IMG/VR virus record: IMGVR_UViG_3300025096_000059
Coordinates: 1 to 37,069 of that record
Length of the DNA stretch: 37,069 nucleotides
Strand: one strand, 5' to 3'
From: a virus
Below, piece by piece: positions 6,197 through 15,153 of this stretch. Position 1 is the first letter of the stretch; the number at the start of each line of letters is the position of its first letter. Under the pieces are notes generated by a model that was given only the letters and a program-made list of their open reading frames with translations, searched no databases and was not told the DNA's origin. Made by a program: the position numbers and the translations under genes.

Positions 6197-9100
6197 TTTC
6201 TTGTTTTAACTTTTCTTTTTTTGACTTTTCTACTAGTAGATCTACCTTTTTCTTTCTTAGTTTTTGCTTTAATCTTTTCCATCTTTTCATTCTCAACATC
6301 AAGATTATATTGACTCCAACCCATAAACATAAGCGCTCTTTGATAAGCTTCGTTTTGGTTATTTAAAGCTTGTCTCGTATTCTGTGTTTTGTTATATATT
6401 CTATTAGTCGGGGCGTTTGTAGTAGCTTCTATATAATTAGTAGTAGCTGACCATATTGGATTATCAATATCAAAAGTTTCCATTTCATCCATAACCTTTC
6501 TATTATAATTAAGAGTTCTTTCAGCGTTAACTATTTTCCTTGCTTTAATACCAAGTGGTGGTGATATATTTAACGCTTCAACAAGAACTGAAGCTTCATC
6601 ACCATTCCAATCTTTTCCTCTTTCTTTATGGAATGCAATTGCCATGTTTTTAATTGTAGCAATTGCTGCGCCCCAAACGCCAGTACCTCTTAAAACACTA
6701 TCAATACTACCATTAATCACTCTTTCTTTTTTCTTTAACCATTTTTCGTCATCTTCGTCATCTTCAAATAACGCTAAGAATAAAGCAGATTGTAAAGAGT
6801 AAAATACTAAGTTTTGTATTACAAAATAGTAAGCTATTCTAGACATGTTAGATATGTCACTTTGGAATTGGGTTGTATTACCAGGTGTTATTCTTCTATT
6901 TTTGATATCTAAAAATGCTTTCTTACCTAATCTATTAAACTGAGATGTCACGTTTTGGAAAGCAAGTATAACTTTTCCAAGCACAGATGCTTGCTGTTGT
7001 GAAACCATATCAGGTCTTGCTGATTGCTGGGTAGCTTCTGCTAATACTTGAAAATCTATCCAAGCTTTTGATTCAGCCTCTTTTTGGCTTAACCCTTGTT
7101 TTTTATAAGTATTAATTCTATTCCTATAAAAAGTAGCACCACCAGTAGCAATTGCCACATTATCTCCAATTTGGGTTGGTTTAAAACCAAACTCTAATAG
7201 TTTTCCTAACAATGCCATTGGTGTATTCTTCGCACCACGAAGTGACGCCGCTAATTCAGCACCATTAACGTCTGTTTTAATTCCACCACGTCTTTGTTTC
7301 ATAAAATCAGAGTTGAATATAAAAGCCCAATCTGCCCAATATTGTTTTTGATTAGCAAAAGCTTTAGCAGCAGCAAATATATTGTTATCTGCAAAGTTAA
7401 TAAAATTAACCATAGACATTTGCTGTAACACTGCGGAACGAATATTAAAGAACATAGTAGCTGCGACAGATCCGTTTAAATAATTTAAAAACATATTTGC
7501 AAGTTTATTTTGTCCTCGCGGTCTGTTTCTACCAGTTTTAGTTCTATAAAGTATATCTTTAATAGCGCTTACTACACCTTCTCCATAGGTAGCTTCTATT
7601 TTATTTAAATTCTCTTCAGAAAATATTATATCTGCGTTTTCATTAAATTCTTCAAAAAACTGTGCTCTACCAACTCTACCGGTAGCATCATCTAAATCTG
7701 TTCTTATATCACCAGCTGTCCAACCTTCAACGGGATTTACATAAGTATCTTGTTTAGATATTATATTTAAGGTTTCAGCATAAACTTGCAACTCTTGATC
7801 TGCGGCAACTAAATCAACTAACATTTGCTGATCAGTTTCACTTAGTCCAGGAATTTTATGACCATGCTTATCCCATAAATATACTCTTATCGCGTCTTGA
7901 TATGTAAAGTCACCATCTGGAGTTTTCTTTGTGAGTTTCTTTTTAACATTTTTAAACTCTTTATTTAATGATTTGTAATCATTAGCTATAGCTTGCTTAG
8001 CCGCGTTTAACTCTCTATAAGCTCTATTTAACGGTCTTATTAAAGCTTTCTCAAAGAAATCTCTATGTTGATTTCCTTTTTTGCCCTTACCTAGAAAATT
8101 GTAAATTATACCTACAAAATCTTCATGAGATGGTGGAATAAAGAATCTAAACTTACCTTTACTTTCCCCACGCTTTCTAGCTTTAACAGCAGAAAATCTC
8201 TTTTTAGAATCTATACCTGTTATTTCTTCTAGTATATTATTAAATTCAGTATTCATTGATTTACTAAATTTAACACCGGTTGCAGGTATACCTTTTGCTT
8301 CAGGATCTATTTTTAAGACTTTATTAAGATCTATTCTTACCTTGCCATCAACTGTTTTTATAACATTTTTTAAGTCAGAATTCTTTTCCGCTACTTTCCA
8401 CCCTATCTCTGTTAATTTGTCGTTTAATTTAATTTTTCCATACATATAAGCAATATCGCCTTTAGTGTGTTGGTGGTTTAATACATCTCCTTTTTTCATA
8501 ACCACGTCATTAGTACTCATGTCTCCAAAAGGTTGACCCCAATTATTAACAGCACTCATTTTACCATCTGGAAAGAAATTGTATGAAGCTGTAGCTTTTC
8601 CGTCTTTACTAAACTCTTTTATTTCGACTATAGCTCCGTCAGCATTATATCTTGTAGATTTAACTGTTTTACCTTTAACTCTATTTTCTACAATTTTAGT
8701 GCCTTCAGCATAACCATCTTGTGATTCTTCAAAAATTTCTGTTGTAACAGTATTACCATCTTTACTAACTGTTCTAGTTTCCCTAATGGCCTCTTCAATT
8801 TTACCATTTACATTTACGAGTTCTACTTTTTTAGTTACTCTACCCTCTTTAACATTTATAACAGGCCCATCTGTAGCATTATCCATTCTACTCCAATATT
8901 GCCCGTTTGCATAAAAAGATAACAATTTACCATCTTGAAAAATTATTCTTTTTGGGCCTTTACTATAATGTATCCAATCCTGCCAAGCATCCTCCATATA
9001 TAGTTTAGGATGTTTTGATTTAGCAATAAGACACCATGGATTAGAGTTTGGACCAAAATGAGTATCTACTACCTTCCTAACAGCCATCATTCCTTCTTTT

Positions 9101-12100
9101 GTATTGTCAACGCTATAAACAGTAATACCTTTTTCTTTGTGCTCTCCTGAAAACGTAAATTCTTCTACGTTATTTGGATTAATAGGCTTCTTTTTAACTT
9201 TACCCGCATACGTCTCTATAATTTCATTAGGATTATTATAAGAGAACAAATCTAGTTTAAATCTTTCTGCTAAGTTAATAGCGTCTGTTATTTTAAATTT
9301 ATCTTCTAATAGTTTTATATTACTTGTTGCTAACCATTTAGTTGTTATTCTTTCGTATTTTCTCTTTTTATTGTTAGGAATATCTAAACCATCTATAAAG
9401 ACAAACATATTATCTACAGTTTTAGATACTAATTTATCTTTAACTAAATCAGGGCGATATTTTGCTATAGTTTTCTCGTATTCAGCTCTGTGACTTTTAG
9501 AAAACTTAATATTATCATAAGTGCCAGGGTTAGCTAATCCACCAACATCTTTAACGTCGTTTTTAGAAGCTTCTTCTATAGATTTAACTACCTGTGGATC
9601 ACCGTGAACAAAATCAGCCTTAGCTTGTTGAACTTTTGATTTAACATCAAATTGATCTAACATGTTTTTAACAGCTTGTACGTTTTGTAACGCATCATCT
9701 GCAAAATAGAAATCATTATATCCTTCACCAACTTTTTCAGCCACCCATAACGCTTTAGCTTCCGCTGTAGAGTTACCTAAAGTGGATATATTTTTCATAG
9801 GTATATTTAATCCATTAGCTTTTAGAAAATCACGTATAGCTTTTTGTGCAGCTGGTGGTCTTGCTGTTAATATAAACATACTCTCAGGACCAAACTTCTT
9901 TTGCAACTTTAAAGCTTTATTAAACAATGGTGCTAGTTTAGCTTTTACAACTTTATCAAATTCTGCAAAATCAAATTTATATCCTTGCGCTAATAAATCT
10001 TGATACTGCGAAGCATATTGTTCTGCATTTAAAGTACCTTTTGTTCCGTCTGGAGCTGTAAATTTAACTAAAGATTTAGTTGTAGCTAATGTATCATCAA
10101 AATCTAAAACTGTAATACCTTTAGACTCGTTATTAGTAGATCTAGAAAAGCTAATAGCATTGTCTAAAGTTTTAATTGATTGTATAGTTTCTTCACTTTT
10201 AATTTTATCAAAAAACTTTGAGTTATCTATTCTTACTGCTAACTCTCCAACTTCTTGTGTAACATCTTCTTGAATTATAGATTTTTGTAATATAGAATTA
10301 AATATACCTCTATTTTTATTATTTGTAAATATTTTATTAGAATTAACAGGATTAAATACTGTTTTTTTAGATTTACTAAACGAAATATTTGAATTTATTT
10401 TTTTAGCAACACCATCTAAATAATCTACCGCAGCGTTTCTATTTATTTTATTATATATAAGTTTATCATACATTAACCCACTAGGTATATGTAAAGTTCT
10501 TTCTGCATTTCCAAGAGCTATCATAAACATAGCTTCACTATCCATACCAACTATAAAACCATCTGCTCCTGCTGTTTTACCCTGTTCTTTTGGCGGCGTA
10601 TAGTTTGGATATTTTTTCTCAAACTCCTCTGATGTAACACCATCTTTACTATCTAAAACTAATTGAGCGTCAGCATCTAATAACGTGGCGCTATACTTAG
10701 ATGATATTAATGGATATACTTTATTAAATTTATTATCAATAATACTTTTTAAAATATTCATGTTAAAATTTAATACTTGTAAGTTATGCTCGAATTGATA
10801 TCTTTTAATACCTTCTCCTCTAACTTTTTTTCTAGTAGTACTATAATCTAATGTTACAGAATTTAAAACAGCACCTTGTCTTGATATACCACTAGTAGCG
10901 CTTGTTTGTATTTGAACTAGTTTCATTACAAAAGCGATTGCCTCATAATACTCTATACTACCCTCTTCAAATTGATTAACATATTCGTTTAACTTATTAT
11001 AAAAATAATCTCTTACCGAATGTATTGCATCTATATCTTCTTGAGTTATTAACTTTCTTATTTTACTTGCTAATTCTTTTTGATTTGCCTCTGTTTGTGG
11101 TTTACCAGCATACTCTTCAACTAAATCAGCTACTTTATCTAATTTAGCGGGAGATACAGCTGTAGCATTTAGATTTCCTTTAAAATCTTTTTTACCTTTT
11201 GTATTATATTTACTAGGAATCTCATCTTTGTTAATTGATTTTGGAACAGTTTTACCTTCACTATTAACCCTAGTTCCAGAACTACGCGTATACAAAGAAT
11301 TACCAGCTAAAAATGTATTTGTTATTAATGATAGTTTTAAAATCCTAGGATCCATTAAACTAGTTAAACCTTTTAAACCAGTCATAAACTTAGTTTCACC
11401 GAATTTTGTCATAAGGTCAAGTTCCTTAACATTTCCTTCTGGAAATGCTTTTGATAAAAACTTTTTAACATTATCATAAAACGTGAAATTAATACGTTTA
11501 CCTCTAGTTATAACAGCTTCTCCCGCTGCTTCTCTAAACTCTTTTACAGTTATTTTAGGACCTAATCTACTGAATATCTTTTCAATCTCATCAAGTATAC
11601 TCTTGTCAACTGTTTCAGCATATTCTTCCGCGTGTAATGCTTTAACTTTCTCAAAAGTAGGATTTTCAATATTTTTAATAGCATTTGCGAATTTTTTTAC
11701 ACTTTTAGAAAACTTAATTTGATCATTATAATTACCCCTAAGTTCTTTCTTTTGTTTATTTAATTCATTTGCAAAATCTCGAAGTTTAGCTTGTATAACA
11801 GCGTCTATATCATTAGAGTTTTCTATAATCTCATTATTGATAACATCTTCTGTTATTCCTTTAGCTATTTGATTAGCTAATCCTTTTTGTCTAGCTAATA
11901 AAGTTGTATATCCTCCTTCCGTAAAGAACTTTGTAAACTTAGCCTTATTAGTTTCAATTTTATATATACTTTTTCTATAATAACTATCTTTTTTAAGACC
12001 AGGTTTATCTGCTTTTCTAGTTATTCTATCTTCTTTACCTATTTCAGTAAGTTCAAATAATGTTTTATAATTATTTTTAATAGTATTAACGTCTAAACTT

Positions 12101-15100
12101 TGAACGATGTTTGCGTAGTTCAATGCCATGAACGCTTTGTATTTTTCGCTTATAACAACTTCCCCTTTTATATTGGAAATTTTACCCATTTGAGTCTTAA
12201 CAGCTTTGGTAATTTCTTTATTTATAATCTTAGTTATTTGCTCTTCTAAGTTTTTAGGGTTTTGTTCTATTAAAGTGTCTATCTCAGCTCTTACTGTAGC
12301 AGATATTACTTCTCTATTATCAAGTTTTATATCAGCTAAACTCTTTAACACCCTAGCTTTAGGTTCTATTTTAGGTGCTTTTTTAGTTTTTGTAGGCTTA
12401 TCTTCTATTTGCATAGCCTCCTCAGTGTCTATACGTATTGTTCTTTTTGTTTCTTGACCTTTTTTGTATAACTCTGTTGCAGCATCTAACTTAGCAAAAC
12501 CAATATCAGCCATTATTCGTTCACCAATAGTTATTTCTTCTTTACTGCCTGTTTTTCTTTTTGCTTGAGGATCGTAATTCATTAATCTATTACGAGCTGA
12601 AATTATAGTCTCTTTAGTTTTAGCTGGACTCATGCCAAGACTTTTAATATAATTATTTATAGCACCGTCGTCAAGATTTATAGATTCAAAAAGATCGTTA
12701 AACTCTGGACTTCTTTGAAATTGTTCTTTTGTATATTCTTTACCTTGTTCTTCTAATCTATTTTTTAAACCTTGTTCTATTTTATTTACAGCTTCAACAG
12801 CTTCTGATCGATCTTCAACTTTAGCTGCTTTTGATCTTGATTTAGAAAACTTAGAAGTTTCTTCTGTCTCACCTTCTTTTGATACACGTTTACCACCAGT
12901 AAATTCATCTTCAGCTGCTCCAGCAAACTCAAGCATTCTTTCACTAAGTTTACCTTCTTTAACGTTTTGACTATATTCTTTCATAAAGTTAAAAGCGTCT
13001 TCACCAGTTTCTATACTTAAATTTTTATAGGGTGTACTTTCATTAAAGAACCCAGCTACTTTATTTTTTATACCATCAAAAAACCCTTTACTATTTTTGT
13101 ATGTTATATTATTTTTTTTATTCTCTATAATATCAGATAATGCAGTAAACCACTCGTCAGTGGTTGACATTTGTTCTTCTGACATTCCATAGCTTTTTCT
13201 AAGTCTATTTTCAATAGCATCAACAACATTTTTTCCAAGATTTTTTTCTACATTTAATTTAAAATCAGAGATCAAGTTTTTAACTCTACTTCCACCGTCT
13301 TCAGCATCTAACGCTTTTAAGTTAGCTAAAGCACCTTTCATAACACCGTGTAATACCTCGTGCGAACCAGCGTCTAGTGCTTTGTATTTAAAAGCCGCCT
13401 CCTCATTAATCATTATAGCTTGATTACCATCAGCAGTAGGAATATTAACAGCATCGGACTGATTTGCGCTATCTGCTATTCTGTTAGCCTCTGCTGCAAT
13501 CTGTTCTTCAGTCATAGTAGATAAATCAACAAACTTGCCATCGAAGTTATATTTTCCAAGAGACATTACTCTTTCAACTAAAGCGCTTACAAACTTACTA
13601 TTTTCTTTAAAACTTTCAAAAGGATTAAAACCCATTTGCTCACTAGCAATTTTAGCAAAAGCTTTTGTTTTTTCTAACCAAACGCTTCTAACGTCTTGTG
13701 CTACTTTCTTTCTAGCCTTGACATCCGTTGTTCTACGATCAACGCTTTTATATTTATCTATAACCCCAGCAATCTCAGCTTCTATATTCTCTAGAGTAAC
13801 ATCCGCATCGGCAACAGCAAAAATACCTTTCTTTTCAGTATCAGCTTCAGCTTTAGCTCTTTTCTTTTCTAATTTAACTAATTTTTCTCTATCAACTTCA
13901 GCTACTCTTTCATCTATCTGTGTTTTAAAAATAGCTTCTTGTTGTTTTTGATTTACAAAATCATTAAGATTTCTATCACCTTTTATGTCAAATTGAACTT
14001 TAGCTAGGTTTTCAGGTTTCATGCTATTAACCTTATTCATAACTTCTTTTCTAGTTCTTATCTCACCGTTTATTTTATATTCTTTTTTAGCGAGAATATC
14101 AGCAACGTTTACAACACCTTTTGCTTCAGCAACACCTTCCATTAAAACCTCAGCTATATCAAACTCTTGTCCAGCGACAACCTGTCCTAAAGCTTCACCA
14201 CCAGCTCCACCACCCATTTCAATACCTGTTACCCGTCTAGCTATTTTACCTTTACCAGCTCCAGCTTCATATAATTTAGAACCAACACCTCTTGATAAAC
14301 CAACAGTTATACCTTCTATAGCGCCAATTGTAGCACCTCTAGCTAAAGCCCTATCTTTTATATCTTCAAAAAGTTCCTCGTCTTCTAATATAGCTCTAAT
14401 ATTTTCTTCATTAAAATCTTTATCACCAAGTTCTGTTTTTAGTAGCTCTGTTAACGTTAAAGCTGTTTCCATAGAACCTACTAATCCAGCAACAGCACCA
14501 CCAATAGCTCCAGTTGCGGTACCAATTATAGGCACAAAGCTACCAGCGGCAGCAGCGGTAGCACTTGTAGCTCCAGTAATCAAAGCAGCTTCTTCAGAAT
14601 CGAAAAATGTTCTAGCCATTGCAGCGGCAGAACTAACTATAACTTGTGGTATAACTTGACCTCTAGTTTGAACCATTCCTTTCATAAAACCCCAAACACC
14701 ACCACCAGCTTCATTCTTTATTTCTTCGTATTTACGCATTTCATCTGAAGCACCAGTTTTATCTAAAGCATTACTTATTTCGATGTATCTTCTTAATTCT
14801 GCGCCAGATATATTTTTACCTTTTTTATAGACATCAAAAGCTTCATCAACCGTGGCTCCTTGAGCCATACCTTGTTCACCGGCTCTCCATAAATCACCAA
14901 GCCAATCAGTTGCAAAGTTTTTACCTAAAGTTCTTTCAATCCAAGTATCGTCTTCTTTAGAACCTTCTATATCAACTTGTGGTAATTCTATTGGACCTAT
15001 ACCCATCATGTCATCTTTCTCTTCTAAAATATCTAAACCAGAAATAGCTTTAACATAAGCATCTAGACTTAACCCATTACTAGCAGCTTCCCTAGCAATC

Positions 15101-15144
15101 TCTTCCTGCGTAAAAGTTTGATTATTATAAGTATAATTTGGCAT
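6193..15144 (-). CDS. Giant polyvalent internal virion (ejection) protein, 2983 residues
   Basis: A very large multidomain protein at the end of the virion genes, where podoviruses encode DNA-ejection proteins (T7 gp16 position). Seen in order: Gly/Ala-rich hydrophobic segments at ~165-240; a long charged helical stretch; a zincin-like site H595-E-V-L-H599 with E664 as a possible third ligand; a HAD-like domain at ~1676-1855; a domain with P-W2037-C2038-L-I; YwqK/MORN-like repeats at ~2092-2185; a C-terminal conserved region at ~2330-2840 (FFIPPSHEDF; SVLGKVILAFQN) with hydrophobic helices near 2772; and a basic Lys/Arg tail. Six F-S-[KR]-S motifs divide it. This matches the 'polyvalent protein' architecture described for phages and conjugative elements. 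It probably enters the host with the DNA, with the domains acting on host targets; that is inferred. Its stop overlaps the next start. Confidence 0.8.
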   Translation of the reverse strand: MPNYTYNNQTFTQEEIAREAASNGLSLDAYVKAISGLDILEEKDDMMGIGPIELPQVDIEGSKEDDTWIERTLGKNFATDWLGDLWRAGEQGMAQGATVDEAFDVYKKGKNISGAELRRYIEISNALDKTGASDEMRKYEEIKNEAGGGVWGFMKGMVQTRGQVIPQVIVSSAAAMARTFFDSEEAALITGATSATAAAAGSFVPIIGTATGAIGGAVAGLVGSMETALTLTELLKTELGDKDFNEENIRAILEDEELFEDIKDRALARGATIGAIEGITVGLSRGVGSKLYEAGAGKGKIARRVTGIEMGGGAGGEALGQVVAGQEFDIAEVLMEGVAEAKGVVNVADILAKKEYKINGEIRTRKEVMNKVNSMKPENLAKVQFDIKGDRNLNDFVNQKQQEAIFKTQIDERVAEVDREKLVKLEKKRAKAEADTEKKGIFAVADADVTLENIEAEIAGVIDKYKSVDRRTTDVKARKKVAQDVRSVWLEKTKAFAKIASEQMGFNPFESFKENSKFVSALVERVMSLGKYNFDGKFVDLSTMTEEQIAAEANRIADSANQSDAVNIPTADGNQAIMINEEAAFKYKALDAGSHEVLHGVMKGALANLKALDAEDGGSRVKNLISDFKLNVEKNLGKNVVDAIENRLRKSYGMSEEQMSTTDEWFTALSDIIENKKNNITYKNSKGFFDGIKNKVAGFFNESTPYKNLSIETGEDAFNFMKEYSQNVKEGKLSERMLEFAGAAEDEFTGGKRVSKEGETEETSKFSKSRSKAAKVEDRSEAVEAVNKIEQGLKNRLEEQGKEYTKEQFQRSPEFNDLFESINLDDGAINNYIKSLGMSPAKTKETIISARNRLMNYDPQAKRKTGSKEEITIGERIMADIGFAKLDAATELYKKGQETKRTIRIDTEEAMQIEDKPTKTKKAPKIEPKARVLKSLADIKLDNREVISATVRAEIDTLIEQNPKNLEEQITKIINKEITKAVKTQMGKISNIKGEVVISEKYKAFMALNYANIVQSLDVNTIKNNYKTLFELTEIGKEDRITRKADKPGLKKDSYYRKSIYKIETNKAKFTKFFTEGGYTTLLARQKGLANQIAKGITEDVINNEIIENSNDIDAVIQAKLRDFANELNKQKKELRGNYNDQIKFSKSVKKFANAIKNIENPTFEKVKALHAEEYAETVDKSILDEIEKIFSRLGPKITVKEFREAAGEAVITRGKRINFTFYDNVKKFLSKAFPEGNVKELDLMTKFGETKFMTGLKGLTSLMDPRILKLSLITNTFLAGNSLYTRSSGTRVNSEGKTVPKSINKDEIPSKYNTKGKKDFKGNLNATAVSPAKLDKVADLVEEYAGKPQTEANQKELASKIRKLITQEDIDAIHSVRDYFYNKLNEYVNQFEEGSIEYYEAIAFVMKLVQIQTSATSGISRQGAVLNSVTLDYSTTRKKVRGEGIKRYQFEHNLQVLNFNMNILKSIIDNKFNKVYPLISSKYSATLLDADAQLVLDSKDGVTSEEFEKKYPNYTPPKEQGKTAGADGFIVGMDSEAMFMIALGNAERTLHIPSGLMYDKLIYNKINRNAAVDYLDGVAKKINSNISFSKSKKTVFNPVNSNKIFTNNKNRGIFNSILQKSIIQEDVTQEVGELAVRIDNSKFFDKIKSEETIQSIKTLDNAISFSRSTNNESKGITVLDFDDTLATTKSLVKFTAPDGTKGTLNAEQYASQYQDLLAQGYKFDFAEFDKVVKAKLAPLFNKALKLQKKFGPESMFILTARPPAAQKAIRDFLKANGLNIPMKNISTLGNSTAEAKALWVAEKVGEGYNDFYFADDALQNVQAVKNMLDQFDVKSKVQQAKADFVHGDPQVVKSIEEASKNDVKDVGGLANPGTYDNIKFSKSHRAEYEKTIAKYRPDLVKDKLVSKTVDNMFVFIDGLDIPNNKKRKYERITTKWLATSNIKLLEDKFKITDAINLAERFKLDLFSYNNPNEIIETYAGKVKKKPINPNNVEEFTFSGEHKEKGITVYSVDNTKEGMMAVRKVVDTHFGPNSNPWCLIAKSKHPKLYMEDAWQDWIHYSKGPKRIIFQDGKLLSFYANGQYWSRMDNATDGPVINVKEGRVTKKVELVNVNGKIEEAIRETRTVSKDGNTVTTEIFEESQDGYAEGTKIVENRVKGKTVKSTRYNADGAIVEIKEFSKDGKATASYNFFPDGKMSAVNNWGQPFGDMSTNDVVMKKGDVLNHQHTKGDIAYMYGKIKLNDKLTEIGWKVAEKNSDLKNVIKTVDGKVRIDLNKVLKIDPEAKGIPATGVKFSKSMNTEFNNILEEITGIDSKKRFSAVKARKRGESKGKFRFFIPPSHEDFVGIIYNFLGKGKKGNQHRDFFEKALIRPLNRAYRELNAAKQAIANDYKSLNKEFKNVKKKLTKKTPDGDFTYQDAIRVYLWDKHGHKIPGLSETDQQMLVDLVAADQELQVYAETLNIISKQDTYVNPVEGWTAGDIRTDLDDATGRVGRAQFFEEFNENADIIFSEENLNKIEATYGEGVVSAIKDILYRTKTGRNRPRGQNKLANMFLNYLNGSVAATMFFNIRSAVLQQMSMVNFINFADNNIFAAAKAFANQKQYWADWAFIFNSDFMKQRRGGIKTDVNGAELAASLRGAKNTPMALLGKLLEFGFKPTQIGDNVAIATGGATFYRNRINTYKKQGLSQKEAESKAWIDFQVLAEATQQSARPDMVSQQQASVLGKVILAFQNVTSQFNRLGKKAFLDIKNRRITPGNTTQFQSDISNMSRIAYYFVIQNLVFYSLQSALFLALFEDDEDDEKWLKKKERVINGSIDSVLRGTGVWGAAIATIKNMAIAFHKERGKDWNGDEASVLVEALNISPPLGIKARKIVNAERTLNYNRKVMDEMETFDIDNPIWSATTNYIEATTNAPTNRIYNKTQNTRQALNNQNEAYQRALMFMGWSQYNLDVENEKMEKIKAKTKKEKGRSTSRKVKKRKVKTRK
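8268..12849 (-). repeat. Six dispersed F-S-[KR]-S linker motifs in the giant protein
   Basis: The motif occurs at F766 (SKFSKS), F1145 (IKFSKS), F1589 (ISFSKS), F1666 (ISFSRS), F1881 (IKFSKS) and F2293 (VKFSKS), each within disordered-looking polar sequence between predicted domains. The codons differ between copies (Ser as TCT, TCG, AGC and AGT), so the conservation is at protein level. The coordinates given run from the last to the first Phe codon. Confidence 0.75.
9600..10119 (-). other. HAD phosphatase-like domain inside the giant protein
   Basis: Residues ~1676-1850 carry the HAD signature in order: motif I VLDFDDT with D1681 and D1683, motif II ILTARP with T1760, a Lys at 1797 in AEAKALWV that fits motif III, and motif IV FADDA with D1816 and D1817. 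All catalytic positions appear intact, so phosphohydrolase activity is plausible. The nearest shape is the small HAD enzymes of the nucleotidase/polynucleotide phosphatase type, but the substrate cannot be read from the sequence. F-S-[KR]-S motifs occur on both sides (F1666 and F1881). Confidence 0.8.
13153..13362 (-). other. Zincin-like HEVLH metallopeptidase motif inside the giant protein
   Basis: H595-E596-V-L-H599 sits in a predicted helix (DAGSHEVLHGVMKG). About 65 residues on, the segment STTDEWFTAL offers E664 as a gluzincin-type third ligand. This arrangement is recurrent in phage polyvalent proteins. It could process host proteins or the polypeptide itself. A five-residue motif can arise by chance in a chain this long, but the downstream acidic helix supports the call. 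Confidence 0.6.
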
Positions 15145-15153
15145 TATATAATT

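Noticed and set aside
14021-14659. Long plus-strand open frame of ~212 codons opposite the giant gene
   Set aside because: It is the antisense shadow of an Ala/Gly/Ser-rich coding region, with a low-complexity Pro/Ala/Ser product, no leader and no plus-strand neighbours.
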